A stretch of DNA of 64,000 nt, taken from the NCBI RefSeq assembly GCF_003171515.1, contig NC_089390.1:1488001-1552000 (forward strand), written 5' to 3'. The translations under genes were made by a program, and so were the position numbers. The stretch's first letter is position 1; each line of letters begins with the position of its first letter. Positions 23,583 to 36,057 of this stretch are shown in pieces. The DNA comes from Pyrenophora tritici-repentis (taxonomy: Eukaryota; Ascomycota; Dothideomycetes; Pleosporales; Pleosporaceae). The notes under the pieces are model-generated. The model was given only the letters and a program-made list of their open reading frames with translations, was not told the origin of the DNA and ran no database searches.

Positions 23583-25493
23583 TTACCATGAGAAGGATTC
23601 CTCACGGAAGTCGACATTCCACTGGGACTCGCGGTTGCGGACAGAGCGGCGAAGCTCATCAGCAAGTCCACCAGTACCACATGTGCTGACGCACGCAGCA
23701 CCGATGCCCTCTTGCATTTCCTGGTCGACCAACGCTTGAACGTTGGGCCTGCCGGGGAACATCTGAACACTAGAGGACGGCGAGTGAATTTCCTTGGTGC
23801 TGCGTGGACGAGTGACGAAGAGAAGAATTTTCAGGATCTCGCGACGGCGGGGCATAGACAGAATCTGTGTCATCCATGTGCGGATCCATTCGAGATGCTC
23901 CGGTGATTGAATGATCCAGACAAGCGTAAGGCGGCGGGTAGCGACAGTGCCGTTTGCGTAACCAGCAACGATGTCACGAACGTGGGGAACTTGGTGTGTG
24001 ATACCGATGCCAGCAGCCCAGAGCATGACTGTGCCGTATGAGCTGAGATCTTCGCCACCTGCAGGATGATGTTAGCGTTGTTCGGTAATATCGTATTAAT
24101 ATGCGCGATAGTGCAGTCTGGGGAAAAACAAGCTTCGGTACTCACCATAAGGCCCTTCTACAAATGCCGAGGTAGAAAATCTGCCGGCAGCCGATAGATC
24201 AGCTTTCCTGAACAGCTTGTCGGTAAATCCTGTGCGGCGTCTGATGATGAAAGACATGCTAGTCTTGTGGTGCTCGAGGATGTCTTGGCGGTTCATCGGC
24301 AGACCCTTCTCGTCGGGGACAGAAGAGGCAATGGTAAGATCTTCCTCTTCTTCACTCCAAGCGACCGAGAAGGGGTGGTTGGTCCACAGTCCGACGGAAG
24401 GAATGTACAGGTAGGCGTGCTGACCTGGGCGGAACCTCCAGGGGCGTGCCATACGGACAGTTACGCGAAGGGCATCTCCGGGAAGTACTTCAACATCACA
24501 GGCGGTACCGCCAGAGCCGACATTGCGTAGCACCAGACGCGCAAATCTCCAGGTTCGCTCCATTGCCCAAAGAGCCATTACACCGTAGAGCATGAATTGC
24601 TGGGGACGCTCCTTAAGGTGGACCCATACGGCACCGAGTGCGAGGGCAGCGCCGACAATGTGACCGTGCAAGAAGACCTCGTAGAAGGAGTGGCGAACTG
24701 GCGATGGTGACTGAATTAGAAGGAAGACGAAAGCAACGGTTCCCTGGACTCGTGTTAGCTCTTATTCATAGATGCGTAATGATACACTTACAATGAAACC
24801 CGACATGATGAATTCGCTTCCAGTGATGGACGCCTGTACGGCACCCCATCCCTTAGTGTGCACCTTGTTGGAGATCCAGCAAACGGTGTGCGCAACAGCT
24901 TCGAGGATGACAATCCGTCCAAACCAGCGGTGGATGAGGTTCATGGTGTCGAAAGAGATACCCGTCAGCTTGATGATTGGGTTGTTGCGACCAGCGAGGA
25001 GGAACAGGGGGATCATGTTGATGACGGCCATGATACCGGAGCGGCTGAGCAGTTCACCAGCACCCGACGAAAACGTGCTGTAGTCGATCTTCCAGATGCA
25101 GAAGCCAATGTTGACGCACAGGTAGCCGACGAGGAAGAAGGTTTGCAGGCGGCTAGGCAGGGTGCCAACACCGATGGCGGAAGAGAGCTTGAACTCGCGG
25201 TGGTGACGGGTGCGGAAGAGAGGCGCATCGAGACAGTGCTTCTTGAAGGCAGCGTAGGTCCGGTTGGGAATTGAGAAGTATCGTTGTGTCTCGTTGTTCA
25301 GGCATGCTACTGTGCGGATGTATCGAACAAAGTAGAGGATGACTTGGTAGAGAAAAAAGACGACGACGATGATCCACCAGATATATCCAAGATAGTGCTG
25401 GACATTGACGTTCTCTCGACCAGCTGTTGGATCTTCCTTGCCATGTCCAGCCCGGGTGGACAGAGCACGTGCGGCTTCCATGAACGATGACAT
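23583..25493 (-). CDS. Ferric/cupric reductase transmembrane component
   Basis: Exons 25493-24792, 24743-24146, 24058-23583 give 1776 nt (591 aa). Plasma-membrane (or vacuolar) flavocytochrome that passes electrons from NADPH across the membrane to reduce Fe(III) or Cu(II) for uptake. A first membrane segment (about residues 35-58) is followed by the ferric-reductase core. Haem-binding histidine pairs are His188/His202 (in LIHRWFGR and AVAHTVCW) and His262/His276 (LHGHIVG and VWVH). The FAD site HPFSVAW and the NADPH-binding AAGIGITH and STCGTGG motifs follow in order. Length is close to the compact class without a long N-terminal extension. Regulation by iron is usual for the family; I did not locate GATA sites upstream. 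No iron permease or multicopper oxidase sits beside it. Confidence 0.93.
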
Positions 25494-28400
25494 GTTGGCA
25501 GTAACGTTGGAGGGTAGGGTAATTGGTGATAGTTGGTGGGGAGGCGGTCTAGAAGGTATACTTTAAGGACCCGGGTTGGTAGGGTGCACCAGGCCCGGCA
25601 GGGATACCGATATGGAGGGAGTGTGGAATCTGGCCAGCAGACGGCAGGCGGAAGAAGCAGATTTGCACTTTTCCAAATCAGTGATGAGGGAGGTAGTCCG
25701 GGCGGTCCCTTTGATTCTGATTGTGAGGAGGGCGTGCGTCGTGACCGGCTTCACTATGGTAGATTGGGGTAACTAGGTTCAGGCGCAGGACACAAGGATT
25801 GTCGGCAGGCGCAATGCAGGCTGTTGGTGGTCAAGGTCGACGATAGCCAGATCGGGCGGGTTAAACCTGCTCTGCAAAGCAAGGGCTATTGCGGTTGATG
25901 GTGATATGCAGCCAAAATACGCAATGCGTTCGCGTGATAGGGCCTAGAGTGAAAATCACCAACCAGGGGATAAATTGTGAAAAGCCGGCGGGGAAGCGAC
26001 GACTAGGACGCGGGAGGCACGAAGAGAATTTGACCAAGGCGAACCGAGGCGGTAAAAGAGTGACGATGCTGAAAGAGCGTGAGGGTGAAGGGGAAGAAGA
26101 GGCTTTTGCAAGCGTGGGCAAGTGGGTAAGAAAGGGAGGAGCATGAGTTTGATTATCGCGGTATGCCGATGCAGGATTGGAGGGCGGGCCTGGCGCGCAC
26201 GACTAGGGACAGCCAGGACCATGCCTGTCGCTGCCCCAGTAGGCCTAGGCTGTGCCGCTTGCTATTCGGGGTACCGGGCGATGAAACGGGGCAGCAAACG
26301 CCACAGGCGAGGCGCTAGTAATTGGGTGTTTCATCGCTCCGAACGAATCCACGACGTAGGCCGTGGCCGTCATCACCACCCAAAGCTCCACCTAGTGGCC
26401 TCTGGCAGCAACCCGTTGTCGCTTCTTGGTTCGCTGCCTGCAAGCGGCATGTAAAACAAGCATCCACGCACCTACCCCTCTGCCTCTGCTGCGACGCGGG
26501 AACGCCTTTTCTTGGCCTCGTCTTGGCCTGTCATCCCAGATGATGCCACCGACCGCCTCCGCACGCCTGGCACGGCCCATGGTCATCTACTCACCACTTC
26601 ACCATCTCCACAGGCGCTTCGTACAGCAGTCTGGCCTCTTGTGTAACAAACAGTGTTTTCCAATGACCGGACTGACGTGCAGCAAACACGCCAAGTTACA
26701 ACTTCCGTCCTGGCTACCCATCTGTTCTCCACATCCGCCTCCTAGTCTATGCCAGCATACTTTCTTCTGCCATCTGTCGTCGCAGAGCCCTTCGCTGACA
26801 GCCCATGATAGCCATGGCAAAGAGGTTGAGGCCGACGTCATGTGCCGTGAGGCATGAGCATGATCTCGAGACAGGCCCATGTCTAGGTATTGGCATCAGG
26901 CTTTCATGCTGTGGCTCCCCACGCACTGCATGACTTGTGTGTCCATTGGGCAAGACGTTCCTGCAGTAAACGTTGTCATCGATGAACCCACCACCCCAGT
27001 TTCTGGTAAATGTTAATCCATCTCGGGCCGTCTGTCTTACAACCACCGCACAAAACAGAGGCCGTCTTGGCCAAACTTTGAGGCTTGGTCATGAGCCTTG
27101 GGCTCCGGAGGTCACATCTCTTTCTACAGTGGATTCCGTACGACGGGCGGATGCAGAGCGTCGTCGTACCCTCAATGTCATGCGACGTGGGTAGAAAGAT
27201 ACGTATGCGGTCGACGTTACACCAACTCCACCAGCGCCATACGAGCCGAAAACTGCTGTGAGGTGACATGGCGGGCTCAGTCACATGCACACTGAGACTG
27301 AGAAGCGTTGATACCCCGTACTCGTTAGCTTGGAGCGCTGCGGTAAAAGCTGCCATGACTCATTGGAGCGGAAGGACGACGCGAAGGTAACTGTGGTATG
27401 ACTTCTCAGTCATGGCTGATGAAGACGAGTAGATTACCCTTGTTTCACGCAGATGACGAATGTGCAGCGTAGCCCCACGACTGCGAAACCTGGCTTGCCC
27501 TGCGATTCCTCGTATAAAGTTTCAAGCATCTTGCCTTGACCATCCCTCGGCTCCCGCCGCAGAGAAACGAGAAACGTTCTCCGCCGTCAGATTCACTCGC
27601 GTAGTTGTGACATGCGACGCAAACACGTAGGTGCAAGCGTTGGTGAAAAGAGGGGTGTCTGACGTTATCGATAAGCCCGTCGATCCGGAGCAGGCACATG
27701 GCATTTCGCCTTTATTTCCCAGGGAGATGATGCATGGGCCGCGGGCAGTGCAGACGGCCTGGCAACGCTGACGCTCTGTTTCTGTCATTTCCCGCTACTG
27801 CTAACCTGTTGTTGAGCGACGTCGCGACAGCAGCCAAGATTTGATCCGCATGGCCCAATCTCAATTTCCTTTCTTCTCCTCGCTGCTCTCCATTTCGCTT
27901 ACCGGCCAGTAGCCTGGCGGCGTGGCGCATCATCATGCACGAGATCTTTCCGAACGGATCGGTTCCTGCGTGCCTGCGGATCCTTCCACGAAGCTGACAG
28001 ACAGTGCACCGTTGACGTGTTGACAGGTCAAAAGAAAACAGTACTACTGCTTCCGGCGTGCTGGCAGTTCTTGTTTCGACAACGTCGGCTCTGCCGTATG
28101 TATTTTCACTTGTCATGACGGAGATGAGAATTGGCCTGCATCCGTCCGCTGCGTAGCTACTGGGCAAACTTCGGGCTCCCGGACATACCAAGACGCGTAT
28201 GTGTTCTGGATGGGGCGTCTGACCCGATGCTATAAGTAGGATTTCTTGCACCGTCCCAGCATGCGCCTAGAATATGTACCGAGGATCGGGGGCTGATACG
28301 CCCCTTGCACGTCGTATACTTGGAAAATCGGATGACTGACGCGAATCCTCCTCTCGCCATGTTGCGACAATTCACTGCCATCCTGCATCGATATACAGTA

Positions 28401-28714
28401 GATGACATCGTTGCTGACGTGTGTCTTAGCCGTGCAGTTTACGCACTTTCGGACATAAGCCCAGTCACTTCCGACAATGAAACGTCAAATGCGCTCAGAT
28501 GTGCACTGGTACGTAGTTGTTGTAGCGGTCAGTGATTGCACACGTGAAGATGGTGTTTCGACGGAGACAACAGGGCGCGTTGCACTTAACGCCGACAGCC
28601 GATGTTGTCCAAACAAACAATGCGGCGACAACATGCACATCGCACCGTATCGCCTATAGCACAACTAACATTACTGCTCAACTTTGATCATACATGCATT
28701 ATCAGATATAGAAT
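25494..28714. other. Long divergent spacer (3.2 kb) between ferric reductase and the 962-aa protein gene
   Basis: Many frames of 60-180 codons on both strands, none with a recognisable domain, signal or plausible exon chain. GC content and look are those of the surrounding genome. It must contain two promoters and may contain a non-coding transcript, which cannot be judged from sequence alone. Confidence 0.4.
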
Positions 28715-31603
28715 ATGCTTGGCGCCATGTCGACCGACGACACATTGCCTTGGATCACGTCGCGATGCAATCGCCTACTGCGTCCCCTCTCCTCCAAACT
28801 CGCGAAGCTACGCAAAGAGATCCAGCGGCCATCACTTACGAGCGCTGAGCCGCGCACTGTCTCGTCTGCATTTGCGACGAAAGGCTCCCCGCAGAAGACG
28901 ACCAATTTCACCCGCCCCGCGAACAAACCCCGAGGCTTCGAGAAGGCTACAGATCCGGACTGGAGACCAGGTGCGAAGCCAGGCACGGGTAAGAAGACGA
29001 CATATGGAGGGAGGGGGAAGGCAAGAGTAGCAAGTCTCCAGAGAGCTGGCTCCCATGTTGGCAATGGCTCTCGACCAGGCGAAATCGCCTTCACACCGCT
29101 CATCTCGAGAATGGGCCAACAGCTTTGCAGCAGCCCGCAGGCACCCATATCGCCGCTACGCAAGTACGCAAAGAATCGGGGTCCGCTTCTGGTGCCCATG
29201 ACGACCAGTCTACCGGCAGACCTCCACAAGCTCGTGCACGGTTTGTTGAAAGCGTACACACATCTCCTACAGGCAACCGCTCCCGGCGATGAGAGGAAAC
29301 GAAAAGGCACCAGGTCGCTCATGGGAGTTTGCCTAAGGAATGTGCCCGCCTATATTGAGCTGGAAGAACACTTTGCGACGCTAGACAAGCTGCACGAAGA
29401 CGCCGAGGACGAGGACCGCGACATTGCAAACGAAATCTACGAGCACCTTGAGTCCCGTTTCGAACAAGACCATGGCCGCGGCTGGCGACCTTTCAAGCAG
29501 GTTGTCCGGGCTCATGCTACCACTCTGATATGCGACGCTATTACAGATGAGGTACTCAGTCTAGAGAATGCCCTCATGCTCGTCACACATTGTGAGAATG
29601 CCTCCGCCTGGGATGAGGCCGAGAAGTTGCTATTAGCGTATGCGCCTCTTGTCGAGTCTGCGACGATGCCCATCAACACGCGTGCAGATCTCTTCGATGC
29701 ACAGAGATCGCCTTACCTGCACGCGGTGAAGAACTTTGCCCAACGAACTGGTCGCTATCGTTGCCTATACGGCCTTCTAGAGCACATGGTCGCACTCGAG
29801 CTTCTACCATTGGAGTGGCTCGCGGCTGATTGCATGCGATCAGTATGGGACCGATTAATTCACACAATCTCCGAAAACGATCGTCGCACCATCGCAGACG
29901 CCTACCGCTTCTTCGAGACCGTCGCACTTGCAAGCATGGGATTGCCAGATGCACGGCTTTTCGAAGACGAGGTAATTGGATCTATCTCCCGGCGGTTTGT
30001 GCCTTCTTCACGGGTAGAGCTTCGCCAGGCGCTTGACACCACGTTCTCAAGTCTCCTCACGGTGCTGTGTAGTATAGCGCTCGTTCACGGCGGTCGCGAG
30101 GAGGTTTCAGGGCAAGATATAGCACGGCGTATCATGTGGGCCCTAGACTCAACTGTTATTGCCATTGCTACACAACACGATATTCCAAATGAGTTAAGGT
30201 TGCTTGATGCGGACATTACCGATGTTCAACTCATGGCTCAGCGAGGTCTCTGGATCAACTTCGCATCAAGTCTGCTTCATCTGGAAGACTTTCGCAATAA
30301 CCCAGCCATGTTGTCTCTTGATACACCCGATACCTTTGATCTCATTAATTGGCTAGCAGCTCAATATTCTTCAAGTAACATCAACTTCGCATCTGTATTA
30401 GCGACTCTTCCGTCTCTTATCTCATCAACAGCACGTGGTACTGGGCGCATCTGGAAAAACAACGGATTTGAGCAACTGCAACGCTTAGTCACGGCTCTGA
30501 TGACCACATCGGGCTGCCGTCTACCTCACAAACTATGGACCCTGAAGCGGCTCGCTTTGGAATCGGCGATGGAGTTCGCCCAAGTCACTGGTGATGCTGA
30601 TCACATGGCATATGCACAAGATATTGAAAAGAAGATGCAAACCCAGGGCCAGCTGATCATCATGCAATCACCATCACTGAAGAAGGATTCTCCGACAACC
30701 AGTGGCGGTTTCAGATGGGAAGAGGGTATTGGCGAGTGGGTTACTTGCACCCCATTCATCAGACAAAATAACAAGCGTCAACAACGGAAACCTGTGCGAC
30801 CGTTAGAACTCTTGCCAACTCCCGTACACTCCGAAGACGATAAGACAGACGTCGAAGACGGCCTTCCAGACCAGGTCCCCGACACTCCAGACTGGGAAGC
30901 CACAGCTTTTGATCACGATGATACAGTACCACAATCATCTCCTATCAGAACAAGAAAATCCCAAAATCCGAGATCTTCCCTCGGAAAACGCACACGCGCG
31001 CCATCACCAAAGGTAGTCGTTCCCGCAAAACGATTACATTCTTTGCATACGGAGCCTTTACCAATAAGGTACTTTTCCGAACTCCCAGAAGACCGTCGCG
31101 ACGGTCCACGACGCTCCCGTCGATCGCAACAGACGAAAAGGGTACACGCAACCAGGCGTACCAGGACTCGGACGGAAAGCAGACTACGCCATATCCAGCG
31201 ACCGACTTACGCAGAGCCCGTGGACTTTGAGCTCGAGGTCGCAACGAGCGACAGTGACGCGAGCACAGACAGCTCCTCGCTGGAAAACGATTCAGACGTC
31301 TCATCTGCATTAGCACACGGTAGCAATGGCAAGCCCACTGCATCTCAGACTCGTTCTACGCGTCGCTCATATAATACGCGACATGATCCCGTCTCTGTGC
31401 CTGTTCCCGATGACAACGACGACGAGACATCCGAGCGTGACGAACTGGGCAAAACGCCAGCCCGCCCTGAGCCGCGCAAACGCATCAGTATAAACATTCG
31501 ACATGTTGCTTCTACTTCTGCTTTGCGTAAACCGCGGTCGAAAGCTAGACTTTTAGTGGCAGATAGTGATGAAGGGAGTGAGGATGAATTGAGCTTTCAC
31601 TAG
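28715..31603 (+). CDS. Conserved-type fungal protein of unknown function, nuclear features
   Basis: A single 962-codon exon. I do not recognise the family. Residues 1-150 are basic and disordered (KPRGFEKATDPDWRPG, GGRGKARVASLQRAG). Residues ~155-640 are predicted helical and contain repeated hydrophobic-polar helices (for example WDEAEKLLLAYAPLVES and WLAADCMRSVWDRLIHTI), possibly a helical-repeat scaffold. The C-terminal 300 residues are charged, with basic clusters KRTRAPSPK and RRSRRSQQTKR that look like nuclear localisation signals, acidic Ser runs (SDSDASTDSSSLENDSD) and an acidic end SDEGSEDELSFH. A nuclear or chromatin-linked role is inference from composition only. The next in-frame ATG is four codons downstream of the chosen start. 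Confidence 0.8.
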   Translation: MLGAMSTDDTLPWITSRCNRLLRPLSSKLAKLRKEIQRPSLTSAEPRTVSSAFATKGSPQKTTNFTRPANKPRGFEKATDPDWRPGAKPGTGKKTTYGGRGKARVASLQRAGSHVGNGSRPGEIAFTPLISRMGQQLCSSPQAPISPLRKYAKNRGPLLVPMTTSLPADLHKLVHGLLKAYTHLLQATAPGDERKRKGTRSLMGVCLRNVPAYIELEEHFATLDKLHEDAEDEDRDIANEIYEHLESRFEQDHGRGWRPFKQVVRAHATTLICDAITDEVLSLENALMLVTHCENASAWDEAEKLLLAYAPLVESATMPINTRADLFDAQRSPYLHAVKNFAQRTGRYRCLYGLLEHMVALELLPLEWLAADCMRSVWDRLIHTISENDRRTIADAYRFFETVALASMGLPDARLFEDEVIGSISRRFVPSSRVELRQALDTTFSSLLTVLCSIALVHGGREEVSGQDIARRIMWALDSTVIAIATQHDIPNELRLLDADITDVQLMAQRGLWINFASSLLHLEDFRNNPAMLSLDTPDTFDLINWLAAQYSSSNINFASVLATLPSLISSTARGTGRIWKNNGFEQLQRLVTALMTTSGCRLPHKLWTLKRLALESAMEFAQVTGDADHMAYAQDIEKKMQTQGQLIIMQSPSLKKDSPTTSGGFRWEEGIGEWVTCTPFIRQNNKRQQRKPVRPLELLPTPVHSEDDKTDVEDGLPDQVPDTPDWEATAFDHDDTVPQSSPIRTRKSQNPRSSLGKRTRAPSPKVVVPAKRLHSLHTEPLPIRYFSELPEDRRDGPRRSRRSQQTKRVHATRRTRTRTESRLRHIQRPTYAEPVDFELEVATSDSDASTDSSSLENDSDVSSALAHGSNGKPTASQTRSTRRSYNTRHDPVSVPVPDDNDDETSERDELGKTPARPEPRKRISINIRHVASTSALRKPRSKARLLVADSDEGSEDELSFH

Positions 31604-31967
31604 GTATGTAGCTCAAGTCTAGTCTCACCAAGTGACGATGGTGGTGCTTGGGTGCGATCGGATGGCTTTGCATTGGGTTGATACAACTGAAGTAAGGTGT
31701 TGAGGGCAACTGTGTTTTTGAATCAAGGATGTTGTTTTGGGGTGATTGTTTGATGATTTGTTAGATACCCAGTTTATGTTGTTTTGGTCATCATTGAATA
31801 GACAGATGTTTGCTCATCAATGCTTTTGGTATTCTCATGCCTTCGTGATCGTTATATGCTACTTTACACAGATGTTAACTAGAGTAGGATTTACATGTAT
31901 GTTTACACTAAAAAGGTTGCGCTGACTACTGATTCGTTCCCGCTGCAGGAGGTTGCTCCTCAGTGTT
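31604..31967. other. Spacer between convergent genes
   Basis: Shared 3' region of the 962-aa gene and SLS1. T/G-rich, nothing else seen. Confidence 0.4.
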
Positions 31968-34673
31968 TTACTGCTCGGATTCCAGTGTTTTGGAAGAATC
32001 ATCAAGTCGACTGTCATTGCCATGACTGTCTTCCGCAGAACGTTCCTGTATTTCAGCATCATTCACCGACCCCCCTTCCTCCACCTGTCCACCTAGGTCG
32101 TGCTCCCTGCCCTCTTCACTAACTGCTCTCTCACCTTCACCCTCCTCCCTATCCGCCTTCTTCCCGAACATACCTTCTCGCCTTATCTTCCTCTCACTAT
32201 TCTCGTCCCTGGGCCTCAACAGCTTGCCCACCGGTAACGTCTGCATACTGGCACCATGGACTAAATTGACAATATCAAAACACCTCTTCACAAACGCCTT
32301 GACCGCCTCTTCATCCTTCGCTTGCTTATCCCCGTGGCCGTTATAATGCGCGGTTAGGCTCGCGAGATTTGCCCCAAACTTGCCCGCTTGCACCGCACTG
32401 TACGAGATGGATTCGCCAAACAGATTGCCCTGGACCGACTGCCTAAATTGAATACCTGAGAAGACATAGTTTACGGGACGCAGCTTTTGCGAATCTGCAG
32501 AAAAGCCAGGGATCACGCATTCGGGAATTTGGAGGCGGAGGTTGGGAGCGGTGAGGCGGCCGCCACCTTGGATGTTTGCGAGGACGGTTTCGACCCATTC
32601 GTGCACGTTGTTCTCCTTGTGGTCTTCGCGGAGAGTCAAGGTGCCGCGGCGGAAGAAACGCACGTCTGCCGCCTTGTCTGGGAGGAGCACGTCGTGTATG
32701 TGGTGTTGGAAGCTGAGGGTGAGTTTACGGAAGATTGGCTTTGCGCCATTGTAACCGGGGCGCATTTGGATTTGGAGCTTGGGGAACAGTTGGCCGCGTT
32801 CAAAGTCAGGCTGGTCGGGACTGGGCATGAAATCGTAGAGTAGAGATGGCACGCGTAAGCGTGCGGTTGCTGTTACTTCCGGCGATGTGAGCAGACTGTT
32901 CAGGCCGGGAAAGGTGGGCAGGAATGTGGCTTGAGACGGTTGAGCGAGCGCGGTCTGAATTGCTTTGGTAGGATCTGCGTGTGCTAAGGGGAAAAGTGCC
33001 TGGCCGATTTCTGCTGAGAGCCTGTACTCTGGTACTGGCACCCAAACGTCGGTCGCTTCTAAAGGCTTTGGTGCATCAGAAGTCGGCTTCAGTACAGTCG
33101 CCATAGTTCGAGTCATGAGACCACTCAGTGATGTCTTGGGAATCTTGGGAATTTTGTGAGGTTTCTCTACCGAATTATCGACATTCTCAGGTCCAGTCAG
33201 GCGTACGATGGGCATCGACATACGACCCAGTTGTTGGTCGCGGTACTTGTGATCCATTGACTTCTCTTCTGGGAAGACCGGCAATAGGAAACTTGCACTT
33301 TTGGCACTCCCTAGCTTTAGGGTATCAAATGTACGGACTGTGGAGTCCTTGAATGGTAGGAACTTGACCAAGGTCCGCTTTGCCTCCTCCACGGCAGTGC
33401 TGTCAAAGCCCCGAATAGTGAACTACACGATTTAGCCTTTTTTTTCACAAACACATGCTGGACAACTACACACCACTAGCTTGGTAGTAACCTCGATGAC
33501 AGTCTGGGTAAGCTTTGAGACAGTGTCTAGGGTCTTTTGTGAAAACAATTCAGTCAAGTCCGGCTTCTTGTCATTCGACACAATGCCATCGATTAGCAAT
33601 GGCTTGTAAGGAAGCAAGTTGATCCGTTCGGTCACCGTAGTCTGTAGAGCATTTTCTATGTCATTCGCAGCATACTCAGCCGTGCTTTTGTCAGCCGTGA
33701 TACGGATGACGTCGAACTGCTTCAAGACTTCAACCTTGGCCCGCCTGGCCTGTCGAATCTTATTGAGCACTGTTTCCTTTTCTCCGGTATTGAGCAGGGC
33801 CAGTTGCCATGGCCTTAGGAAGAACTCAATCTCGCCAGGCGCCTCAATCTCCTCTAAGAGCATCAGGTTCCAAGCATCTCTGAGGATGCGGTCAACTAGC
33901 AACTGCTTGCTGACGTACCTCCGCCAGCCCATGACTTTCACATGGCGGTCGACTCCAGGTAGGCGTTCGGTAACTTTTGTGGTACCGGGCTGCCACTCAG
34001 AGCGCTCTATTGGCTGATTTGGGTCGCTACTGTCGCGCTTTATGCTATCCAGGACCCCCTTGTTGACCTTTTTCTGTTGTATATTCTTGGCGACCGAGTA
34101 AAAGACCATCAGTTGGTTTTGGGTGAAGCCGTTCATCAAGACCTTCTTCAGCTTGATAAATTTAGTCTGCTTGACGTAGTGAGGCTCGTTGGGATCGCCA
34201 TTGTTCGGCGGGCACAAGCTCATGACTTGCTGGTAGATATCTTCTGGTTCGACGGCTTTGCCCTCATTTTGCAGAGCGGCTTCGATATCGGGCACCTCGA
34301 CGGGCTCATCGGGTTCGACGGGTTCGGGCTCTTTGGGGGTTGTTGTGTAGTGTGCCAGATCAATCATCTCTTCCAAGACCAAAATCTCAGCATCGTCGCC
34401 CAAGCGCTTGATGCCATTGAGTCTTGCCGATGTTTCTCGAATGACGTTGCCCCTGTCGATTCTCAACCGGTTTAGCCGCTGCATGTACTTTGTGATTTTA
34501 ACCCTAGAAGGCTGAGGCTGAGCCTCGACTTCTTGCGCGTCATCGCGCTGGCGTACGGATGTAGAAAATTGGGCATGCGAGGGTCGGCGAGGGAGCGCAG
34601 GACGAGGCTGACGGGCCAGTCGGGCTTCACATCGGAGGCATACGAATGCACTGCTTGTACGGGGCGTAAGCAT
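31968..34673 (-). CDS. SLS1: SLS1-like mitochondrial inner-membrane-bound regulator
   Basis: Exons 34673-33474 and 33422-31968 give 2655 nt (884 aa). The two large frames are one gene: the donor GTG|GTGTGT and acceptor TAG|TTC join KLV to FTIRGFDS without loss of frame. The N-terminus MLTPRTSSAFVCLRCEARLA followed by ARQPRPALPRRPSHAQFSTS is basic, Arg/Ser-rich and free of acidic residues, a typical mitochondrial presequence. The family (yeast Sls1, fungal mitochondrial inner-membrane-bound regulator) links mitochondrial transcription to translation on the inner membrane. The C-terminal 90 residues are highly charged and repetitive (KKADREEGEGERAVSEEG). Family assignment is from overall resemblance; no catalytic motifs exist to check. 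Confidence 0.8.
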
Positions 34674-34879
34674 AGAGAAGGAAGGCGCAGAACCAAAGTG
34701 CAGGAAACAATAGCTGAATGCGGTGCGCAAAGTGCGATGCGTCCATCAACTTTCTTCACCGCCGAATTCTGCCGTCGCGCTTTCACGTGCGGGGGTGCGT
34801 CATGATCAACGTCCACGGCTATATATGTACAATTAAAGATATACCTATCTACATGCTACTCTCCCCTCAGCCAGTAATT

Positions 34880-36057
34880 CTATCCAGGACGGCGCCAGCT
34901 GCACAGGTCTTCACGTAAGTCAAATTCATCCACTTCCTGCTGCGGGCCATAACGCTTCCGCTCCGCCTCGGCCTTCAGATGCGATGCCTGCTGCTCCAGA
35001 CTGCCTCTGCCGCGCACGTTTGACGGGCGGTTGGCCTTCATGTCTCCAGGACGCAGCGTCTCATGTGATTTGCGATGGGCGGTGCTAGTGGCGCGCATGT
35101 GTCTTGAATCGTTTTCGCTTACAGACGTGCTGCTGTCACCTGGCGCGAAGCGTGACGTCGGCGTGCGCATGTGTTGCGAGTATGGCTTGTCGCGGTCGCC
35201 CCAGCCGTCACCGCCAGCGAAGATATCTTCGATACATTCGTCTGCCTTGAGCTCGCCGGGCTGAGCGGACCAGTAGGCTGCAAGGGTGCGTCGGTACATG
35301 TCTTGGAGTTCACCAGCTTCACGCGACTTGCTCGTCAACGACGGTGCTGCGCCGTCATCCTCCAGCTCCGCCTGGTCGCCCGCCATGATACCGGCGATGC
35401 CGCTGAAGACCTGGGCTGTCTTGAGGGCTGGTGCAATGAAGTTCTTGTCGCCCTCGGTCTGCTTCATGTAGATGCCCAACTTGAGCGTGCTGTTGATCTT
35501 GCTGTCTTGCATGAGATACCTCCGCGTGACGCCCGCGTCCTCGCCCGCCATGGTTGCCATCTCGCTCTGCTCCACATACTCTGCGAGATTGAGCCTGACG
35601 CTGCCCAGCACGATGCGCTCGCCCCTGCCTGCGCCTCTGCTGTACTCTTGCACAACCTCAAACTCGGCCCAGCACTCCTGCAGCATCCCGTTCTTGTCGA
35701 CGGTGAGGCGGACGGGGAGAATGGTATCGTAGTCGTACGCCACTTTGTGGTCTCGCACCGGACAGCTATCTGTGCGACCGCGGTGCTCGGCAGCCGTCGA
35801 GTGCGAGAGGTGCCATTTTACAAACGATGTGCCCGAGACGAGCGGCACGTTGTTGAGGTCGATAATCTGCCTTTGTTAAACCAGCCATGGTGCGCCTCGT
35901 GCGGATTTGCTCACTCTCAGACGCAGGTCAAACTTGGGCTATGCGCGCGTCAGCCAGTGCAAATCGACCGATACTGTGGGCGCCTTACTCGTCGGCTCTT
36001 GGGTACTGCAATCGTGAGCGTCTGGGTCGCAAACGCGACAGTCCGCCGCATGGCCAT
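34880..36057 (-). CDS. EEIG1/EHBP1 N-terminal C2 (NT-C2) domain protein with a 24-nt microexon
   Basis: Exons 36057-35989, 35938-35915, 35866-34880 give 1080 nt (359 aa). The middle exon is only 24 nt and encodes PKFDLRLR; together the exons build the start of an NT-C2 domain: FDLRLR, IIDLNNVPLVSGTSFVKWHL, then VLGSVRLNLAEYV and STLKLGIYMKQ. NT-C2 domains occur in EEIG1 and EHBP1, which act in membrane traffic and bind lipids. Residues ~190-359 are polar and probably disordered, ending in a basic KAEAERKRYG helix. Two in-frame ATGs lie at the start (codons 1 and 3). Role in this organism unknown. Confidence 0.83.

Noticed and set aside
26426..28251. Candidate genes in the 25.5-28.7 kb spacer
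   Set aside because: Frames are short, overlap on both strands and show no domain or plausible exon chain.
28702..29322. 206-codon antisense frame over the 962-aa gene
   Set aside because: The sense frame is continuous and much longer; no domain in the antisense.
33423..33473. Two separate genes at 31968-33392 and 33432-34730
   Set aside because: A 51-nt GT-AG intron joins them in frame into one SLS1-length protein.
34472..34816. Separate small gene upstream of SLS1
   Set aside because: Overlaps the SLS1 presequence in another frame; SLS1 is the coherent product.
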